64,000 nt of DNA from Clostridia bacterium (lineage in GTDB: Bacteria; Bacillota; Clostridia; Oscillospirales; Acutalibacteraceae). Below, piece after piece: positions 54,162-63,533 of this stretch (within the stretch, counting starts at the first letter, position 1; every line of letters begins with the position of its first letter). The position numbers were made by a program, and so were the translations under genes. The stretch lies in contig JAFWYP010000054.1 of the NCBI GenBank assembly GCA_017517665.1, positions 62,001 to 126,000 of the forward strand. Direction: 5' to 3'. The notes below the pieces were generated by a model. It was not told where the DNA came from. It saw only the letters and a program-made list of their open reading frames with translations, and made no database searches.

Positions 54162-55316
54162 ATGATTATTACAGATACCATTAAATATATAGGTGTTAAT
54201 GACCGCAACATTGACTTATTTGAGGGTCAGTATATCGTTGAAAACGGCATGGCTTATAATTCATATGCTGTTATCGGCGATAAAATCGCAATCATGGATA
54301 CAGTTGACGCCGCATTCGGCGAAGAATGGCTCGGCAACATAAAAAGCGTTCTCGGTGACAGAACTCCCGATTATCTTGTCGTTCAGCATATGGAACCCGA
54401 CCATTCGGCAAACATCAATCTTTTCATGCAGACCTATCCCGAGGCAAAGGTTGTTGCTTCCGCAAAGGCTTTTGTTATGATGAAACAGTTTTACGGCTCC
54501 GATTATGCCGACAGACAGGTTGTTGTGGGCGAAGGGTCAACACTTTCGCTCGGAAACCGCGAGCTTGCGTTCTTTACTGCGCCTATGGTGCATTGGCCCG
54601 AGGTTATCGTAACATATGAAAGCACGGATAAGGTGCTTTTCTCGGCTGACGGTTTCGGAAAGTTCGGAACATGGGATGCCGATGAGGACTGGGCCTGCGA
54701 AGCTCGTCGCTATTATTTCGGAATAGTCGGAAAATACGGCGCACAGGTTCAGGCACTTCTTAAAAAGGCGGCAACTCTTGATATTGAAAAGATTTGTCCC
54801 CTCCACGGTCCCGTACTCACGGAAAATCTCGGATATTATATCAATCTTTATGATATATGGTCATCCTACGGAGTTGAAACCGAGGGCGTTGTTATTGCTT
54901 ACACCTCTGTTTACGGCAACACCAAAAAGGCGGTTGAACTCCTTGCAGAAAAACTCCGCGAAAAGGGATGTCCGAAAGTTGTTGTCAACGACCTTGCTCG
55001 CTGCGATATGGCTGAGGCTGTTGAGGATGCTTTCCGTTACGGCAAAATCGTTCTTGCAACAACCACCTACAACGGCGAGATGTTCCCGTTCATGCACGAA
55101 TTTTTGAAGCATCTTTCCGAAAGATTTTTCCAGAACAAAACCGTTGCTTTTATCGAAAACGGCACATGGGCACTCATGGCGGAGAAGTTTATGAGAAGAG
55201 CGCTTGAAAGCTGCAAAAATCTTACTTACACCGAAGCAGGTGTTCATATCAAATCCGCAGTGAACGAAAACAATATCGCGGAAATCGAGACTCTTGCAGA
55301 AGAGCTTTGCAAATAA
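54162..55316 (+). CDS. fprA: Flavodiiron protein (FprA type)
   Basis: The 384-residue protein has an N-terminal metallo-beta-lactamase-like diiron domain with ligands His76, Glu78, Asp80 and His81 in HMEPDHSAN, and a C-terminal flavodoxin domain with YTSVYGNTKKAVE (from about residue 245). These enzymes reduce oxygen to water, and in some cases nitric oxide, receiving electrons from rubredoxin, which is the next gene. It starts 9 bases after the SufB/D-like gene. Confidence 0.96.
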   Translation: MIITDTIKYIGVNDRNIDLFEGQYIVENGMAYNSYAVIGDKIAIMDTVDAAFGEEWLGNIKSVLGDRTPDYLVVQHMEPDHSANINLFMQTYPEAKVVASAKAFVMMKQFYGSDYADRQVVVGEGSTLSLGNRELAFFTAPMVHWPEVIVTYESTDKVLFSADGFGKFGTWDADEDWACEARRYYFGIVGKYGAQVQALLKKAATLDIEKICPLHGPVLTENLGYYINLYDIWSSYGVETEGVVIAYTSVYGNTKKAVELLAEKLREKGCPKVVVNDLARCDMAEAVEDAFRYGKIVLATTTYNGEMFPFMHEFLKHLSERFFQNKTVAFIENGTWALMAEKFMRRALESCKNLTYTEAGVHIKSAVNENNIAEIETLAEELCK

Positions 55317-55366
55317 AATGCACATAGACGCATATGATATTAAAAAATCAAAGGAGTGTGCGTTTT

Positions 55367-55534
55367 ATGAAGTATATCTGTGACCTCTGCGGCTATGTCT
55401 ATGACGAAGAAATCGGCGACCCCGACAACGGAATCCCCGAAGGAACAAAATTTGAGGATATTCCCGATGATTGGGTTTGTCCCCTTTGCGGAGTAAGTTC
55501 AGATGAGTTTTCGCCCGCAGAAGATTATGCATAA
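55367..55534 (+). CDS. rub: Rubredoxin
   Basis: This 55-residue electron carrier has the four cysteines of the FeS4 centre: Cys5 and Cys8 (YICDLCGY) and Cys38 and Cys41 (WVCPLCGV). It is the expected electron donor for the flavodiiron protein just upstream. The start at 55367 follows AAAGGAG; the frame upstream is not part of the protein. A terminator follows. Confidence 0.96.
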   Translation: MKYICDLCGYVYDEEIGDPDNGIPEGTKFEDIPDDWVCPLCGVSSDEFSPAEDYA

Positions 55535-55537
55535 TTA

Positions 55538-55575
55538 AAAGCCCCCTCGAAAGAGGGGGCTTCGGCATTTTTAAG
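55538..55575. terminator. Terminator after rubredoxin
   Basis: A 9-bp stem (AGCCCCCTC with GAGGGGGCT) with a GAAA tetraloop is followed by TTCGGCATTTTT; the minus side is rich in T as well. Confidence 0.85.
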
Positions 55576-55586
55576 TTGTTATAAAC

Positions 55587-55865
55587 TTATGCCTGTTCCT
55601 GCTTCTTTGCAAAGCACTCGCTGCAGAAAACAGGTCTGTCCTCACGCGGCTTAAAGGGAACTTTTGCAACTCCACCGCAGGAATCACATGTTGCTTCAAA
55701 CCATTCGCGCTCACCACGTACTGCGTTCTTGCGTGCGTCACGGCAAGTCTTGCAGCGCTGGGGCTCGTTTACAAAGCCTTTTTCAGCATAGAATTCCTGT
55801 TCGCCGGCTGTGAAAGTGAATTCATTGCCGCATTCCTTACAGATGAGAGTTTTGTCTTCGTACAT
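55587..55865 (-). CDS. Small double zinc-ribbon protein
   Basis: The 92-residue protein has two zinc-binding units: CKECGNEF with CKTCRDARK in the first half, and CDSCGG with CSECF in the second. This matches the probable zinc-ribbon (zf-trcl) plus CxxC-x-CxxC family of anaerobic bacteria. Its function is unknown. The ATG at 55865 (MYEDKTLICKECG) is preceded by GAGG and is preferred to an upstream frame with no ribosome binding site. Confidence 0.85.
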   Translation of the reverse strand: MYEDKTLICKECGNEFTFTAGEQEFYAEKGFVNEPQRCKTCRDARKNAVRGEREWFEATCDSCGGVAKVPFKPREDRPVFCSECFAKKQEQA

Positions 55866-55982
55866 TGTTTTTAACCTCGCTTGAAAAATATATTTTTCGC
55901 CCTTGGACGGAATCGCACCGTCACCTTTGTTGAACAACGCTCTGCTTTAAGCTACGGGGGCATATTTAATGCTCAATGAGCA

Positions 55983-56561
55983 TTACTTGTCAAGTTTTGC
56001 ACGCATCTTTTTCCGTATTCTCTGCAAAGCATTGTCAACAGCTTTTTCGCTGCATTCAAGCCGTGAAGAAATTTCTGAGTAGCTCAGACCGAAGAAACGC
56101 AGAAAAATGACCTGCCTTTCAAAGTCCGAAAGGTTACTGTTGATAAGACCCGTGATATATTCAAATTCGAGCTTTGAAGAAAGAATCTTCGCAGGGTCGA
56201 ATTCGTCGCCGCTTATTTCGGAAGCACTGTCATCAAGAGGGAGTGCGCTCGAAAGAGCGGCATTTTTATTGTTATAGCTTGCACGAACGGCAGAGAGAAT
56301 TCTGTTGTTAATGCATGTTTCGGCATATGCCCTGAAGGATGAACCCTTTTCGGGGTCAAAATTTTTAACTGCCTCAAGGAAACCGAGCATGCCTTCCTGA
56401 GTGAGGTCATCGCCTGCGACCCTGTCATCGGCATGGGCATAGCCTTTGGCTTTTGCGATTGGAGTTATGGCGGAAATCAAGAGGGCCATGGATTCATCAT
56501 CGCCGCCTGCAGCAAGCACCGCTAATTCTTCTTCGGTCAAAGAATTTTTCTGTTTTCGCAC
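55983..56561 (-). CDS. sigH: Sigma-70 family factor, SigH-like
   Basis: The 192-residue sigma factor has region 2 with DDLTQEGMLGFLEAVKNFDP and SSFRAYAETCINNRI, and region 4 with LSYSEISSRLECSEKAVDNA. The pattern resembles the SigH/Spo0H group of Firmicutes. It starts with GTG and has GAGAGG about 9 bases upstream. It has its own promoter. Its regulon cannot be read from this window; sporulation is possible but not shown. Confidence 0.85.
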   Translation of the reverse strand: MRKQKNSLTEEELAVLAAGGDDESMALLISAITPIAKAKGYAHADDRVAGDDLTQEGMLGFLEAVKNFDPEKGSSFRAYAETCINNRILSAVRASYNNKNAALSSALPLDDSASEISGDEFDPAKILSSKLEFEYITGLINSNLSDFERQVIFLRFFGLSYSEISSRLECSEKAVDNALQRIRKKMRAKLDK

Positions 56562-56594
56562 TATAAACTACCTCTCAAAACCCTTGTATGCTAT

Positions 56595-56623
56595 ATAATA
56601 AGCTAATTTTTGAATTTTGTCAA
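56595..56623 (-). promoter_or_regulatory. Promoter of the SigH-like gene
   Basis: On the minus strand: -35 TTGACA (56623-56618), a 17-base spacer, and -10 TATTAT (56600-56595). Confidence 0.6.
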
Positions 56624-56663
56624 CAACTTTTTTCATACAATGAAAAATAATTTAGTAAAAATT

Positions 56664-56687
56664 GCATAAAAACGGCAAAAGCCGTCG
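56664..56687 (-). terminator. Terminator after the UDG gene
   Basis: A short GC-rich stem ACGGC-TTTT-GCCGT (56672-56685) is followed on the minus strand by TTTTTAT. Confidence 0.7.
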
Positions 56688-56688
56688 A

Positions 56689-57261
56689 TTAATAGGTGTG
56701 CTCACAGATTTCTTTGATTTTTTTCTCAAGCGCAAGAAAATCTTCGAGTGCATCGGGCTTCTGGTTGGGATTGCGCAGAAGTGCTGCGGGATGGAAAGTA
56801 CCCATGAAAAGAATTCCGCCTTTTTCAATGAATTCGCCGTGCTGTTTTGTGACCTTGAAATCCTTTGAAATAAGTCTTTGCGCAGAAATTCTGCCGAGGC
56901 AGACGATGATTTTCGGGCGGATAAGTCTTGTCTGCTCGCGGAGCCACTCAATGCATTGCTCCTGCTCTTCGGGAAGCGGATCTCGGTTTTTCGGCGGGCG
57001 GCATTTTACCATATTGGCAATATAGATATTCTTTTTGCGGTCAAGGTCAATTGCTTCAAGATATTTGTCAAGAAGCTTTCCGCCTCTGCCGACAAAAGGC
57101 TCGCCCTGCAAATCCTCGTTTTCTCCGGGACCCTCGCCGATAAACATTACCTCGGCATTTTCGTTTCCCACGCCGAAAACAAGGTTGGTTCTCGTTTCGC
57201 AAAGAGAGCATTTTCTGCACTCCATACAGTCAGCTTTAAGCTGTTCCCAATTCTCATACAT
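56689..57261 (-). CDS. Family 4 uracil-DNA glycosylase
   Basis: This 190-residue enzyme removes uracil from DNA. The family 4 motif GEGPGENEDLQGEPFVGRGG is present, as are the Fe-S cysteines (two in CMECRKCSLC, one in MVKCRPPKNR, one in IIVCLGRIS) and the late GTFHPAALLR. I chose the ATG at 57261 because a GAGG lies about 11 bases before it; the frame extends further upstream into ribF, which it then overlaps by only 8 bases. Confidence 0.93.
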   Translation of the reverse strand: MYENWEQLKADCMECRKCSLCETRTNLVFGVGNENAEVMFIGEGPGENEDLQGEPFVGRGGKLLDKYLEAIDLDRKKNIYIANMVKCRPPKNRDPLPEEQEQCIEWLREQTRLIRPKIIVCLGRISAQRLISKDFKVTKQHGEFIEKGGILFMGTFHPAALLRNPNQKPDALEDFLALEKKIKEICEHTY

Positions 57262-58156
57262 TGCTGTTTTCGCCTCTTTCTCCGAAAATTTTTTTGGATT
57301 TTTCCGCATCCTTTTCTATCTGTGTACTCAAAGCCTGCATGCTGTCAAACTTAATCTCGTCACGAAGATATTCAAGAAGCCTCACTTCGATATCCTGACC
57401 GTACAGGTCGCCGCTGAAATCAAGAATGCATGTTTCGCTGCGGAAATCTTCGTTTTCAAACGACGGGCGCAGACCGATATTGGTAACGGAGGGATATTGC
57501 GTACCTTCAACCACCGTAACGGAAGCGTAAACTCCTTTTTTCGGGAGAACAAAGTTTTTTTCAAAATGCTGGTTTATCGTCGGCGCACCGATGAGTCTGC
57601 CTCTCTGATGACCGCTGATAACCGTTGATTTATAACGGAATTCTCTGCCGAGCATTGCGTTTGCAAGTGGAATATCGCCGTTTTCAACCGCTTTCCTGAT
57701 TCTTGTTGAGCTTATCGGCTCGCCGTCAAAATCAACATGGGGCACGATTTTCAGCATCACGCCGTATTCCTCGCAAAGAGCTTTGAGAGTTTCACAGTCA
57801 CCTTCGCCGCCTTTGCCGAAGCGGTAATTCCAGCCGCAGCAAACCGCACCGGCATTCAGCTTTTCAAGAAGTATTTTTTCAAAGAACTCGCGGCACGACA
57901 TATCCTTTATATATATAAAAGGTATAACGGAAGTTTTAATTCCTTCTGTCTTAAGAATCTCATCGCGCAAAAAATCCTGCAGAATTCTTTCCGGTGCAGA
58001 GCCTTTGAGAATAAGTGCGGGATGATTATCAAAAAGAAGAACATGAGGAGAAAGCCCGCACTCCCGTTCAAAGTCGGCGGTGCAGGCAATAACTGACATA
58101 TGACCCCGGTGAAGTCCGTCAAAACTTCCGAGGGCAACGGCGGTTTTTCTCATCAT
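57254..58156 (-). CDS. ribF: Bifunctional riboflavin kinase / FAD synthetase
   Basis: RibF turns riboflavin into FMN and FAD. The 300-residue protein has the nucleotidyltransferase motif LGSFDGLHRGH at the N-terminus and the ISSTRIR segment. The flavokinase domain in the C-terminal third has GAPTINQHF with the metal-binding PTxN. Normally it is near truB, which in this window is 33 kb away. It lies 4 bases after typA and overlaps the UDG gene. Confidence 0.95.
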   Translation of the reverse strand: MMRKTAVALGSFDGLHRGHMSVIACTADFERECGLSPHVLLFDNHPALILKGSAPERILQDFLRDEILKTEGIKTSVIPFIYIKDMSCREFFEKILLEKLNAGAVCCGWNYRFGKGGEGDCETLKALCEEYGVMLKIVPHVDFDGEPISSTRIRKAVENGDIPLANAMLGREFRYKSTVISGHQRGRLIGAPTINQHFEKNFVLPKKGVYASVTVVEGTQYPSVTNIGLRPSFENEDFRSETCILDFSGDLYGQDIEVRLLEYLRDEIKFDSMQALSTQIEKDAEKSKKIFGERGENSNV

Positions 58157-58160
58157 AATA

Positions 58161-59990
58161 TTACTTCTTCTTGAATTGCTGTTTCATTCTGAGTTCCTTG
58201 GAGAGGATTCTCTTGCGGAGTCGGAGCGAATCGGGAGTTACCTCCAAAAGCTCGTCATCCTTTATAAATTCCATGCACTGTTCAAGGCTGAGAACGCTGT
58301 GTGGCACAAGGCGCAGAGCATCATCCGAGCCTGATGCACGGGTGTTTGTGAGATGCTTTGTTTTGCAGACATTGCAAACTATATCTACATTCTTTGCACA
58401 TTCACCCACTATCATACCTTCATAAACCTCAACACCTGCGGGAATAAAGAGTCTGCCTCTGTCCTGAGTGTTGAAAAGACCGTAAGCTGTGCTCATGCCC
58501 GTTTCGTGAACAACGATTGAACCTCTTTCGCGGGTCTGAATGTCGCCCTTGTAGGGTGCATAGCCGTCAAAAAGCTGATTCATGATACCGTTGCCGTTGG
58601 TATCGGTAAGGAATTCCGCACGGTATCCGATAAGGCCTCTTGACGGAATTTTAAACTCGAGATGGGTTGAACCGCCTTCACGGGAACCCATGTTTTCAAG
58701 CTCGCCCTTGCGCGAACCGAGTTTTTCGATAACCGCACCGACATACTGTTCGGGAACTTCAACGATAAGAAGCTCCATGGGTTCCATGAGCTGACCGTCG
58801 ATTTCCTTGAAGATAACCTTTGGTCTTGAAACCTGGAATTCATAGCCCTGACGGCGCATTGTTTCTATAAGGATTGAAAGATGAAGCTCACCTCTGCCCG
58901 AAACCTTGAAGGTGTCGGTTGTTTCGGTTTCTTCAACTCTCATGCTCACATTCGTTTCAACCTCTTTGAAAAGGCGGTCACGGATGTTTCTTGAAGTAAC
59001 AAATTTACCTTCTTTGCCTGCAAACGGGCTGTCATTGACAATAAAGTTCATTGAAATTGTGGGTTCGTCAATCTTGATGAAAGGAAGAGCCTCAACGTGT
59101 TCGGGGTCGCAGGCTGTTTCGCCGATATTGATTCCCTCAATACCCGAAACGCAGATGATATCACCTGCTTCAGCTTCTTCGCACTCAACTCTTGCAAGAC
59201 CTTCAAACTGATAAAGTCTTGAAACCTTAACATTCTGGATTGTGCCGTCGGTTTTGCAAAGAGTAATCTGCTGATTCTTCTTTATTCTGCCCCTCTCAAC
59301 TCTGCCTACGCCGATTCTGCCGACATAGTCATCATAATCAAGGCTTGAGAAAAGAACCTGTAAAGGCTCATCGGGATTGCCCTCGGGAGCGTCAATATTT
59401 TCAAGAATAGCATCGAAAAGGGGCTGCATATTGCCTTCTCTGCAATTGGGGTCAAGGCTTGAATATCCGTCTCTTGCACTTGCGTAAACAACGGGAAATT
59501 CAAGCTGGTCCTCGTCTGCACCAAGGTCGATAAAGAGGTCGAGAACTTCATCCACAACCTCATAGGGGCGTGCATTGGGACGGTCGATTTTATTGATAAC
59601 AACAAGAACCTTCTTCTTGAGATTGAGTGCCTTTTTGAGAACGAATCTCGTCTGGGGCATACAGCCTTCAAAAGCATCAACAAGAAGAAGCACACCGTCA
59701 ACCATCATAAGGATGCGTTCAACCTCGCCGCCGAAATCGGCATGACCCGGAGTATCGACAACGTTGATTTTTGTGCCCTTATAATGAACGGAAGTGTTTT
59801 TGGAAAGAATTGTAATTCCTCTTTCACGCTCAAGGTCATTGGAGTCCATGACTCTGTCGGCAACCTGCTCGTTCTCGCGGAAAGTACCGCTTTGCTTGAG
59901 CATTTCGTCAACCATGGTTGTTTTACCGTGGTCAACATGAGCGATGATAGCAATGTTTCTTAAATCTTTTTTATTGGACAAGGGGGTCAC
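58161..59990 (-). CDS. typA: Ribosome-associated GTPase TypA/BipA
   Basis: TypA is a translation-factor GTPase needed for ribosome assembly and stress responses. The 609-residue protein has G1 [28 protein letters not shown], an EF-G-like beta barrel and the BipA-specific C-terminal domain. The length is standard. It precedes ribF by 4 bases and lies 16 bases after the sugar symporter gene. Confidence 0.97.
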   Translation of the reverse strand: MTPLSNKKDLRNIAIIAHVDHGKTTMVDEMLKQSGTFRENEQVADRVMDSNDLERERGITILSKNTSVHYKGTKINVVDTPGHADFGGEVERILMMVDGVLLLVDAFEGCMPQTRFVLKKALNLKKKVLVVINKIDRPNARPYEVVDEVLDLFIDLGADEDQLEFPVVYASARDGYSSLDPNCREGNMQPLFDAILENIDAPEGNPDEPLQVLFSSLDYDDYVGRIGVGRVERGRIKKNQQITLCKTDGTIQNVKVSRLYQFEGLARVECEEAEAGDIICVSGIEGINIGETACDPEHVEALPFIKIDEPTISMNFIVNDSPFAGKEGKFVTSRNIRDRLFKEVETNVSMRVEETETTDTFKVSGRGELHLSILIETMRRQGYEFQVSRPKVIFKEIDGQLMEPMELLIVEVPEQYVGAVIEKLGSRKGELENMGSREGGSTHLEFKIPSRGLIGYRAEFLTDTNGNGIMNQLFDGYAPYKGDIQTRERGSIVVHETGMSTAYGLFNTQDRGRLFIPAGVEVYEGMIVGECAKNVDIVCNVCKTKHLTNTRASGSDDALRLVPHSVLSLEQCMEFIKDDELLEVTPDSLRLRKRILSKELRMKQQFKKK

Positions 59991-60005
59991 CTGTTTTCTT
60001 TTAAT

Positions 60006-61508
60006 TTATTCCGTAACTGCAAAGCCTTCTGCTTCTCTCTTCACCTTGAGGTCGGCAAGCATCTTTTCTTTGTTCTTGCCCGAAATCTTATAGAAGAACA
60101 TGGGAAGCGAGCAAAGAAGCATGCTGATGCCGGGGATAAGAGATACGAGCGAGAACATCGCAAATCTCTGACCGAAATCAATATCGAATGCGAACTTGAG
60201 AGTTTCTGTTGAAAGCATATCCTGAGGATTCATGCCTATTACCATATAAAGAACGATGATTCCGCAGGTTGCGAATGCGTTGCCGATTTTGTTGATGAAG
60301 CCCTGGCAAGCAGAGCCGAGACCGTTTTCTCTCACGCCTGTTGTGAGTTCCATATAGTCAAGGCTGTCGCAAATCATCGCATAGGAAATAACGTTGATAA
60401 CGCCGAGAGGAATGGACTGAACAATGATGAAGGGAGCAAGGATATAGAGGCTTGAAAGGTCGGTCACATAACCGATAACGGTTGTTATAACGCTTGCGGC
60501 AAAGCCTGCAAGGCAGGTTGTGATAACGATTTTCTTGTAGTCAAACTTCTTCATGAGCTTGGGCATGAGAAGAGTTGTGCCGAACATACCCACAACCGTG
60601 CAGATAAGGAAGAGAGTATTTACGGCTGAAACGCTTGTTTCATAAGCCTTTGTCTTTTCTGCAAGCGACATTGCATCGGTGATTTCGGGTCCGATGTAGA
60701 AAGAATAACGTGCAACATGGATTGCAGCCGCCTGAACAAGATATCTTCCGCTTGAAAGAATGCCCATGATAACAACGAGCATGAGGGGCTTGCACTTAAA
60801 AATTCTTGAAAGGCTGCCGGGCTGACCGGGAACTTTTTTCTTATCGGGAAGAACAACTCTTTCCTTGATGTGGAAATAGCTATTGACATACATAACGCCG
60901 CCGATTGCAACGGTTGCGATTGCAATGATAAGATATTTCATCTTGCCGAATTCGATGGGATTTGTGTCCTCATTGATAAACAAACCGACAACAAGAGGAA
61001 TGATGAAGAAGAAAACTTCGGGAATTGCCGAACCGATGCTGTTGATAATCTTTGTGAAAGAAATAACATCGCTGCGTTCTTTCGAGTTGGGAGTAAGAAC
61101 ATTGGGGAGAGTCCAGAAAGGAACGTCGGCAAGAGTATAAGACATTCCCCAGAGAACATAGACGATTGCCGTGAAAATCATAAGGGGAACGGGTGCAAGA
61201 TTCGGACTGAGGAACATGAGAATTGTGAGAACGGAAATAATGGGGGTTGCTATGATGATATAGGGTCTCATTCTTCCGTTTTTGAGGGACTTTCTGTCAA
61301 CAATCATTCCCATCATCGGGTCATTGATTGCATCCCATACTCTTGCAAGAAGCATGAGCATAAGCACAAAAAAGAGGGGAAGCTGGAGCACGTTGACATA
61401 GTAGTCGCTGATTTTGCCTGACATTGTGGCATAAATCATGCCCTGACCGCCTGCACCGAGAGCATACATCCACAGCTCTTTTTTGCTGACATATCTTTTA
61501 TCTTCCAT
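60006..61508 (-). CDS. GPH family sugar:cation symporter
   Basis: The 500-residue membrane protein has 12 predicted helices and the glycoside-pentoside-hexuronide family features: ARVWDAINDPMMGMIVDRK near helix 2 and WGMSYTLADVPFW further on. Members import melibiose, xylosides or hexuronides with sodium or protons. The sugar here is unknown. It lies 16 bases after the GNAT/Gfo-Idh gene, so the two probably form one unit. Confidence 0.9.
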   Translation of the reverse strand: MEDKRYVSKKELWMYALGAGGQGMIYATMSGKISDYYVNVLQLPLFFVLMLMLLARVWDAINDPMMGMIVDRKSLKNGRMRPYIIIATPIISVLTILMFLSPNLAPVPLMIFTAIVYVLWGMSYTLADVPFWTLPNVLTPNSKERSDVISFTKIINSIGSAIPEVFFFIIPLVVGLFINEDTNPIEFGKMKYLIIAIATVAIGGVMYVNSYFHIKERVVLPDKKKVPGQPGSLSRIFKCKPLMLVVIMGILSSGRYLVQAAAIHVARYSFYIGPEITDAMSLAEKTKAYETSVSAVNTLFLICTVVGMFGTTLLMPKLMKKFDYKKIVITTCLAGFAASVITTVIGYVTDLSSLYILAPFIIVQSIPLGVINVISYAMICDSLDYMELTTGVRENGLGSACQGFINKIGNAFATCGIIVLYMVIGMNPQDMLSTETLKFAFDIDFGQRFAMFSLVSLIPGISMLLCSLPMFFYKISGKNKEKMLADLKVKREAEGFAVTE

Positions 61509-61524
61509 GATATCTTCCTTTCAA

Positions 61525-63357
61525 TCAGTTTTCTTGTTTTTTTGCCATTTCTTCGCGGAATTTAGCCTGAAGCTTCAGGTATGTTTCTTCGGGAATATCG
61601 GGGTTGCCCTTTGAATAACCGGGAATAAACATATCGCCTGCAACCTTGGGGTCGGTGCAGCGTGTGTCGTTTCTCCACTTATCTCTTTCTTCTGGATTGC
61701 GGAGATTGGGGATATCCATGGGGATACCGCCTTCAAGTGCCGAGAAATAGGCAAACATACCGGGAAGGAACATATCAAGTCCCTCATAAACATCAATTGT
61801 GTCAGCTTCGTTGCCTCTGAGAGCTTCGATAACGTTGTGCATGAAATAATAATCCGCACCGCCGTGGCCTGTCTTCTCTGCAAAATCCGAAAGATGGTCC
61901 CATGTGGGAACAATGCGGGGTTTGGAGTTATTATCGCCCTCATTTTCATCGCAGTTTACATAGAGAGTCTGAACATCCTCGTTCTCGGCATCTTCACGGG
62001 CGGTTTCCATTCTGCCCTTTGAGCCGTTAACGGAGTACCAGATTGAATGGCCTGCACATCCGATACCGTGAACACTCTTGAGGAGTGCGCCGTTTTCGAG
62101 AGTGATTATTTCAAGACCAATGGGAGCAGCCTTCGCACCCATGCGGTACATTCTGTCGTTATAAGCAACCTCAAAACCGCTGACCTTTACGGGTCTTAAG
62201 CCTGTGATATGGATAAGCGGACCGATTGAATGAGTGCAGTAATAGAAAGCGTGCATGAGGGTTCTCCAGTGGTCGGGTCTTCCCTGAGTATGCATATGCC
62301 AGTCTGCTTCGAGATTGTGCATATATTCTCCTTCGCCGTATTCAAACTTGCCGAGTGCACCTGCCTCATAAAGCTCTTTCATCTTTTTGGGTGCGGGCAT
62401 ATAGCAGCAGTTTTCGGCAAAGAAATACATCTTTCCGCTTCTTTCAACGGCTTCAACAAGCTCAACCGCTTCCTTCATCGTCTGAACGGGAAGAACCTCG
62501 CTGATAACGTTGAAGCCTTTGTCGAGAGCTTTGACCGCAAAGGGAGCGTGTTCCGTTGCATAGTTTGCAAGCACGACAACGTCCATATCATGGGTCAGGA
62601 AATCCTCATAGTTGTCATAGAATGTGACACCCTCGCCCTCATAGTCTTTCTTCGCAAGGTCGAGCATAGGGATATAGTTATCGCAGATCGCAACGGTTTT
62701 TGCGCCTTTTACACTGCGACAGTATTCAATCATGCTTCTGCCTCTGCCGACACCGAGAACACCCACTCTGATTGTGGGAGATTTTTTGATTTTTGCAAAG
62801 AATGAGCAGTCCTCATTGACCATATCAAATTCGCCGTCAACTTCAAGCTCTGCGAGCATCCACTCCCAGCGCTGTTTCATTCCCTTGTTATATTCAACAG
62901 GAACAAAGCCTGCCGTGAGATAGCTCTTTACCGCACCCTTGCGCCATTCATCGGTAGTGAGATAGATATAATCAACATCCTGCGCAGCAAGCTTCTTTAC
63001 GCAGACATTGTTGAGATATTTTCCGAGACCCTTGCCTCTGAATTCGGTTCTGATGCCGACCATGTGAAGCTCGCCGCAGTTATCCTCGGGATGATAAACA
63101 GCGGTTGCAGTGCCGATATGCTCTCCCTCATAGTCAAGGAAGAAAACATCGGTTTCCATGTTTATATCGTCGTGGTTTGTTATGCGGCTGTCAAAACGGC
63201 TTTCATCTGCATCGTCTGCTTCAAGACCGTTTTTGCAGCATTCAACCCACGGCATTTTGTCGGAAGCATCTTTATAATTTGAGATTGAATAACCCTCGGG
63301 CAATTCCAAATCCGCAATGGGAGTGCCCTTGAGCCAATACATTTTAAGCTGTGCCAT
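61525..63357 (-). CDS. Fusion of a GNAT acetyltransferase and a Gfo/Idh/MocA (GH109-like) oxidoreductase
   Basis: The 610-residue protein has two domains. Residues 1-190 form a GNAT fold with the acetyl-CoA loop RGKGLG (107-112) after ELHMVGIRTEF. From residue 196, IRVGVLGVGRGRS opens a Gfo/Idh/MocA Rossmann domain. The usual EKP motif is replaced by EVLP (287-290), while ENCCY (315-319), the EGEYMHN segment and YCTHSIGP with His376 resemble GH109 NAD-dependent glycosidases. So the second half may be a glycosidase acting through NAD-assisted chemistry rather than a plain dehydrogenase. The ATG at 63357 follows AAAGGTGAT. It is upstream of a sugar symporter gene. Confidence 0.88.
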   Translation of the reverse strand: MAQLKMYWLKGTPIADLELPEGYSISNYKDASDKMPWVECCKNGLEADDADESRFDSRITNHDDINMETDVFFLDYEGEHIGTATAVYHPEDNCGELHMVGIRTEFRGKGLGKYLNNVCVKKLAAQDVDYIYLTTDEWRKGAVKSYLTAGFVPVEYNKGMKQRWEWMLAELEVDGEFDMVNEDCSFFAKIKKSPTIRVGVLGVGRGRSMIEYCRSVKGAKTVAICDNYIPMLDLAKKDYEGEGVTFYDNYEDFLTHDMDVVVLANYATEHAPFAVKALDKGFNVISEVLPVQTMKEAVELVEAVERSGKMYFFAENCCYMPAPKKMKELYEAGALGKFEYGEGEYMHNLEADWHMHTQGRPDHWRTLMHAFYYCTHSIGPLIHITGLRPVKVSGFEVAYNDRMYRMGAKAAPIGLEIITLENGALLKSVHGIGCAGHSIWYSVNGSKGRMETAREDAENEDVQTLYVNCDENEGDNNSKPRIVPTWDHLSDFAEKTGHGGADYYFMHNVIEALRGNEADTIDVYEGLDMFLPGMFAYFSALEGGIPMDIPNLRNPEERDKWRNDTRCTDPKVAGDMFIPGYSKGNPDIPEETYLKLQAKFREEMAKKQEN

Positions 63358-63376
63358 ATTTATCACCTTTGTTTAA

Positions 63377-63493
63377 TGAATAGTGAAGAATGAAAAGTGA
63401 ACAGTTATTGACGGGTTTCACCCGTACCCATTAAAATCGGTCATAGGCGGAGCCTATCCGAAACTCTTTATTTTTCACTTTTAACTTTTAACT
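63377..63493. repeat. MITE-like palindromic intergenic repeat
   Basis: The ends are an imperfect inverted repeat (GTGAAGAATGAAAAGTGAA and the matching TTTTCACTTTTAACTTTTAAC). Inside are two hairpins, ACGGGT-TTC-ACCCGT and ATAGGC-GGA-GCCTAT. There is no coding capacity. Confidence 0.55.
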
Positions 63494-63527
63494 CAAAAAA
63501 GGGACTGTGATTACAGTCCCCTTTTGA
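63494..63527 (-). terminator. Terminator of the truncated epimerase-like gene
   Basis: An 8-bp perfect stem (GGGACTGT with ACAGTCCC) extended by A/T pairs is followed on the minus strand by TTTTTTGAG. Confidence 0.85.
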
Positions 63528-63533
63528 ATTGAA

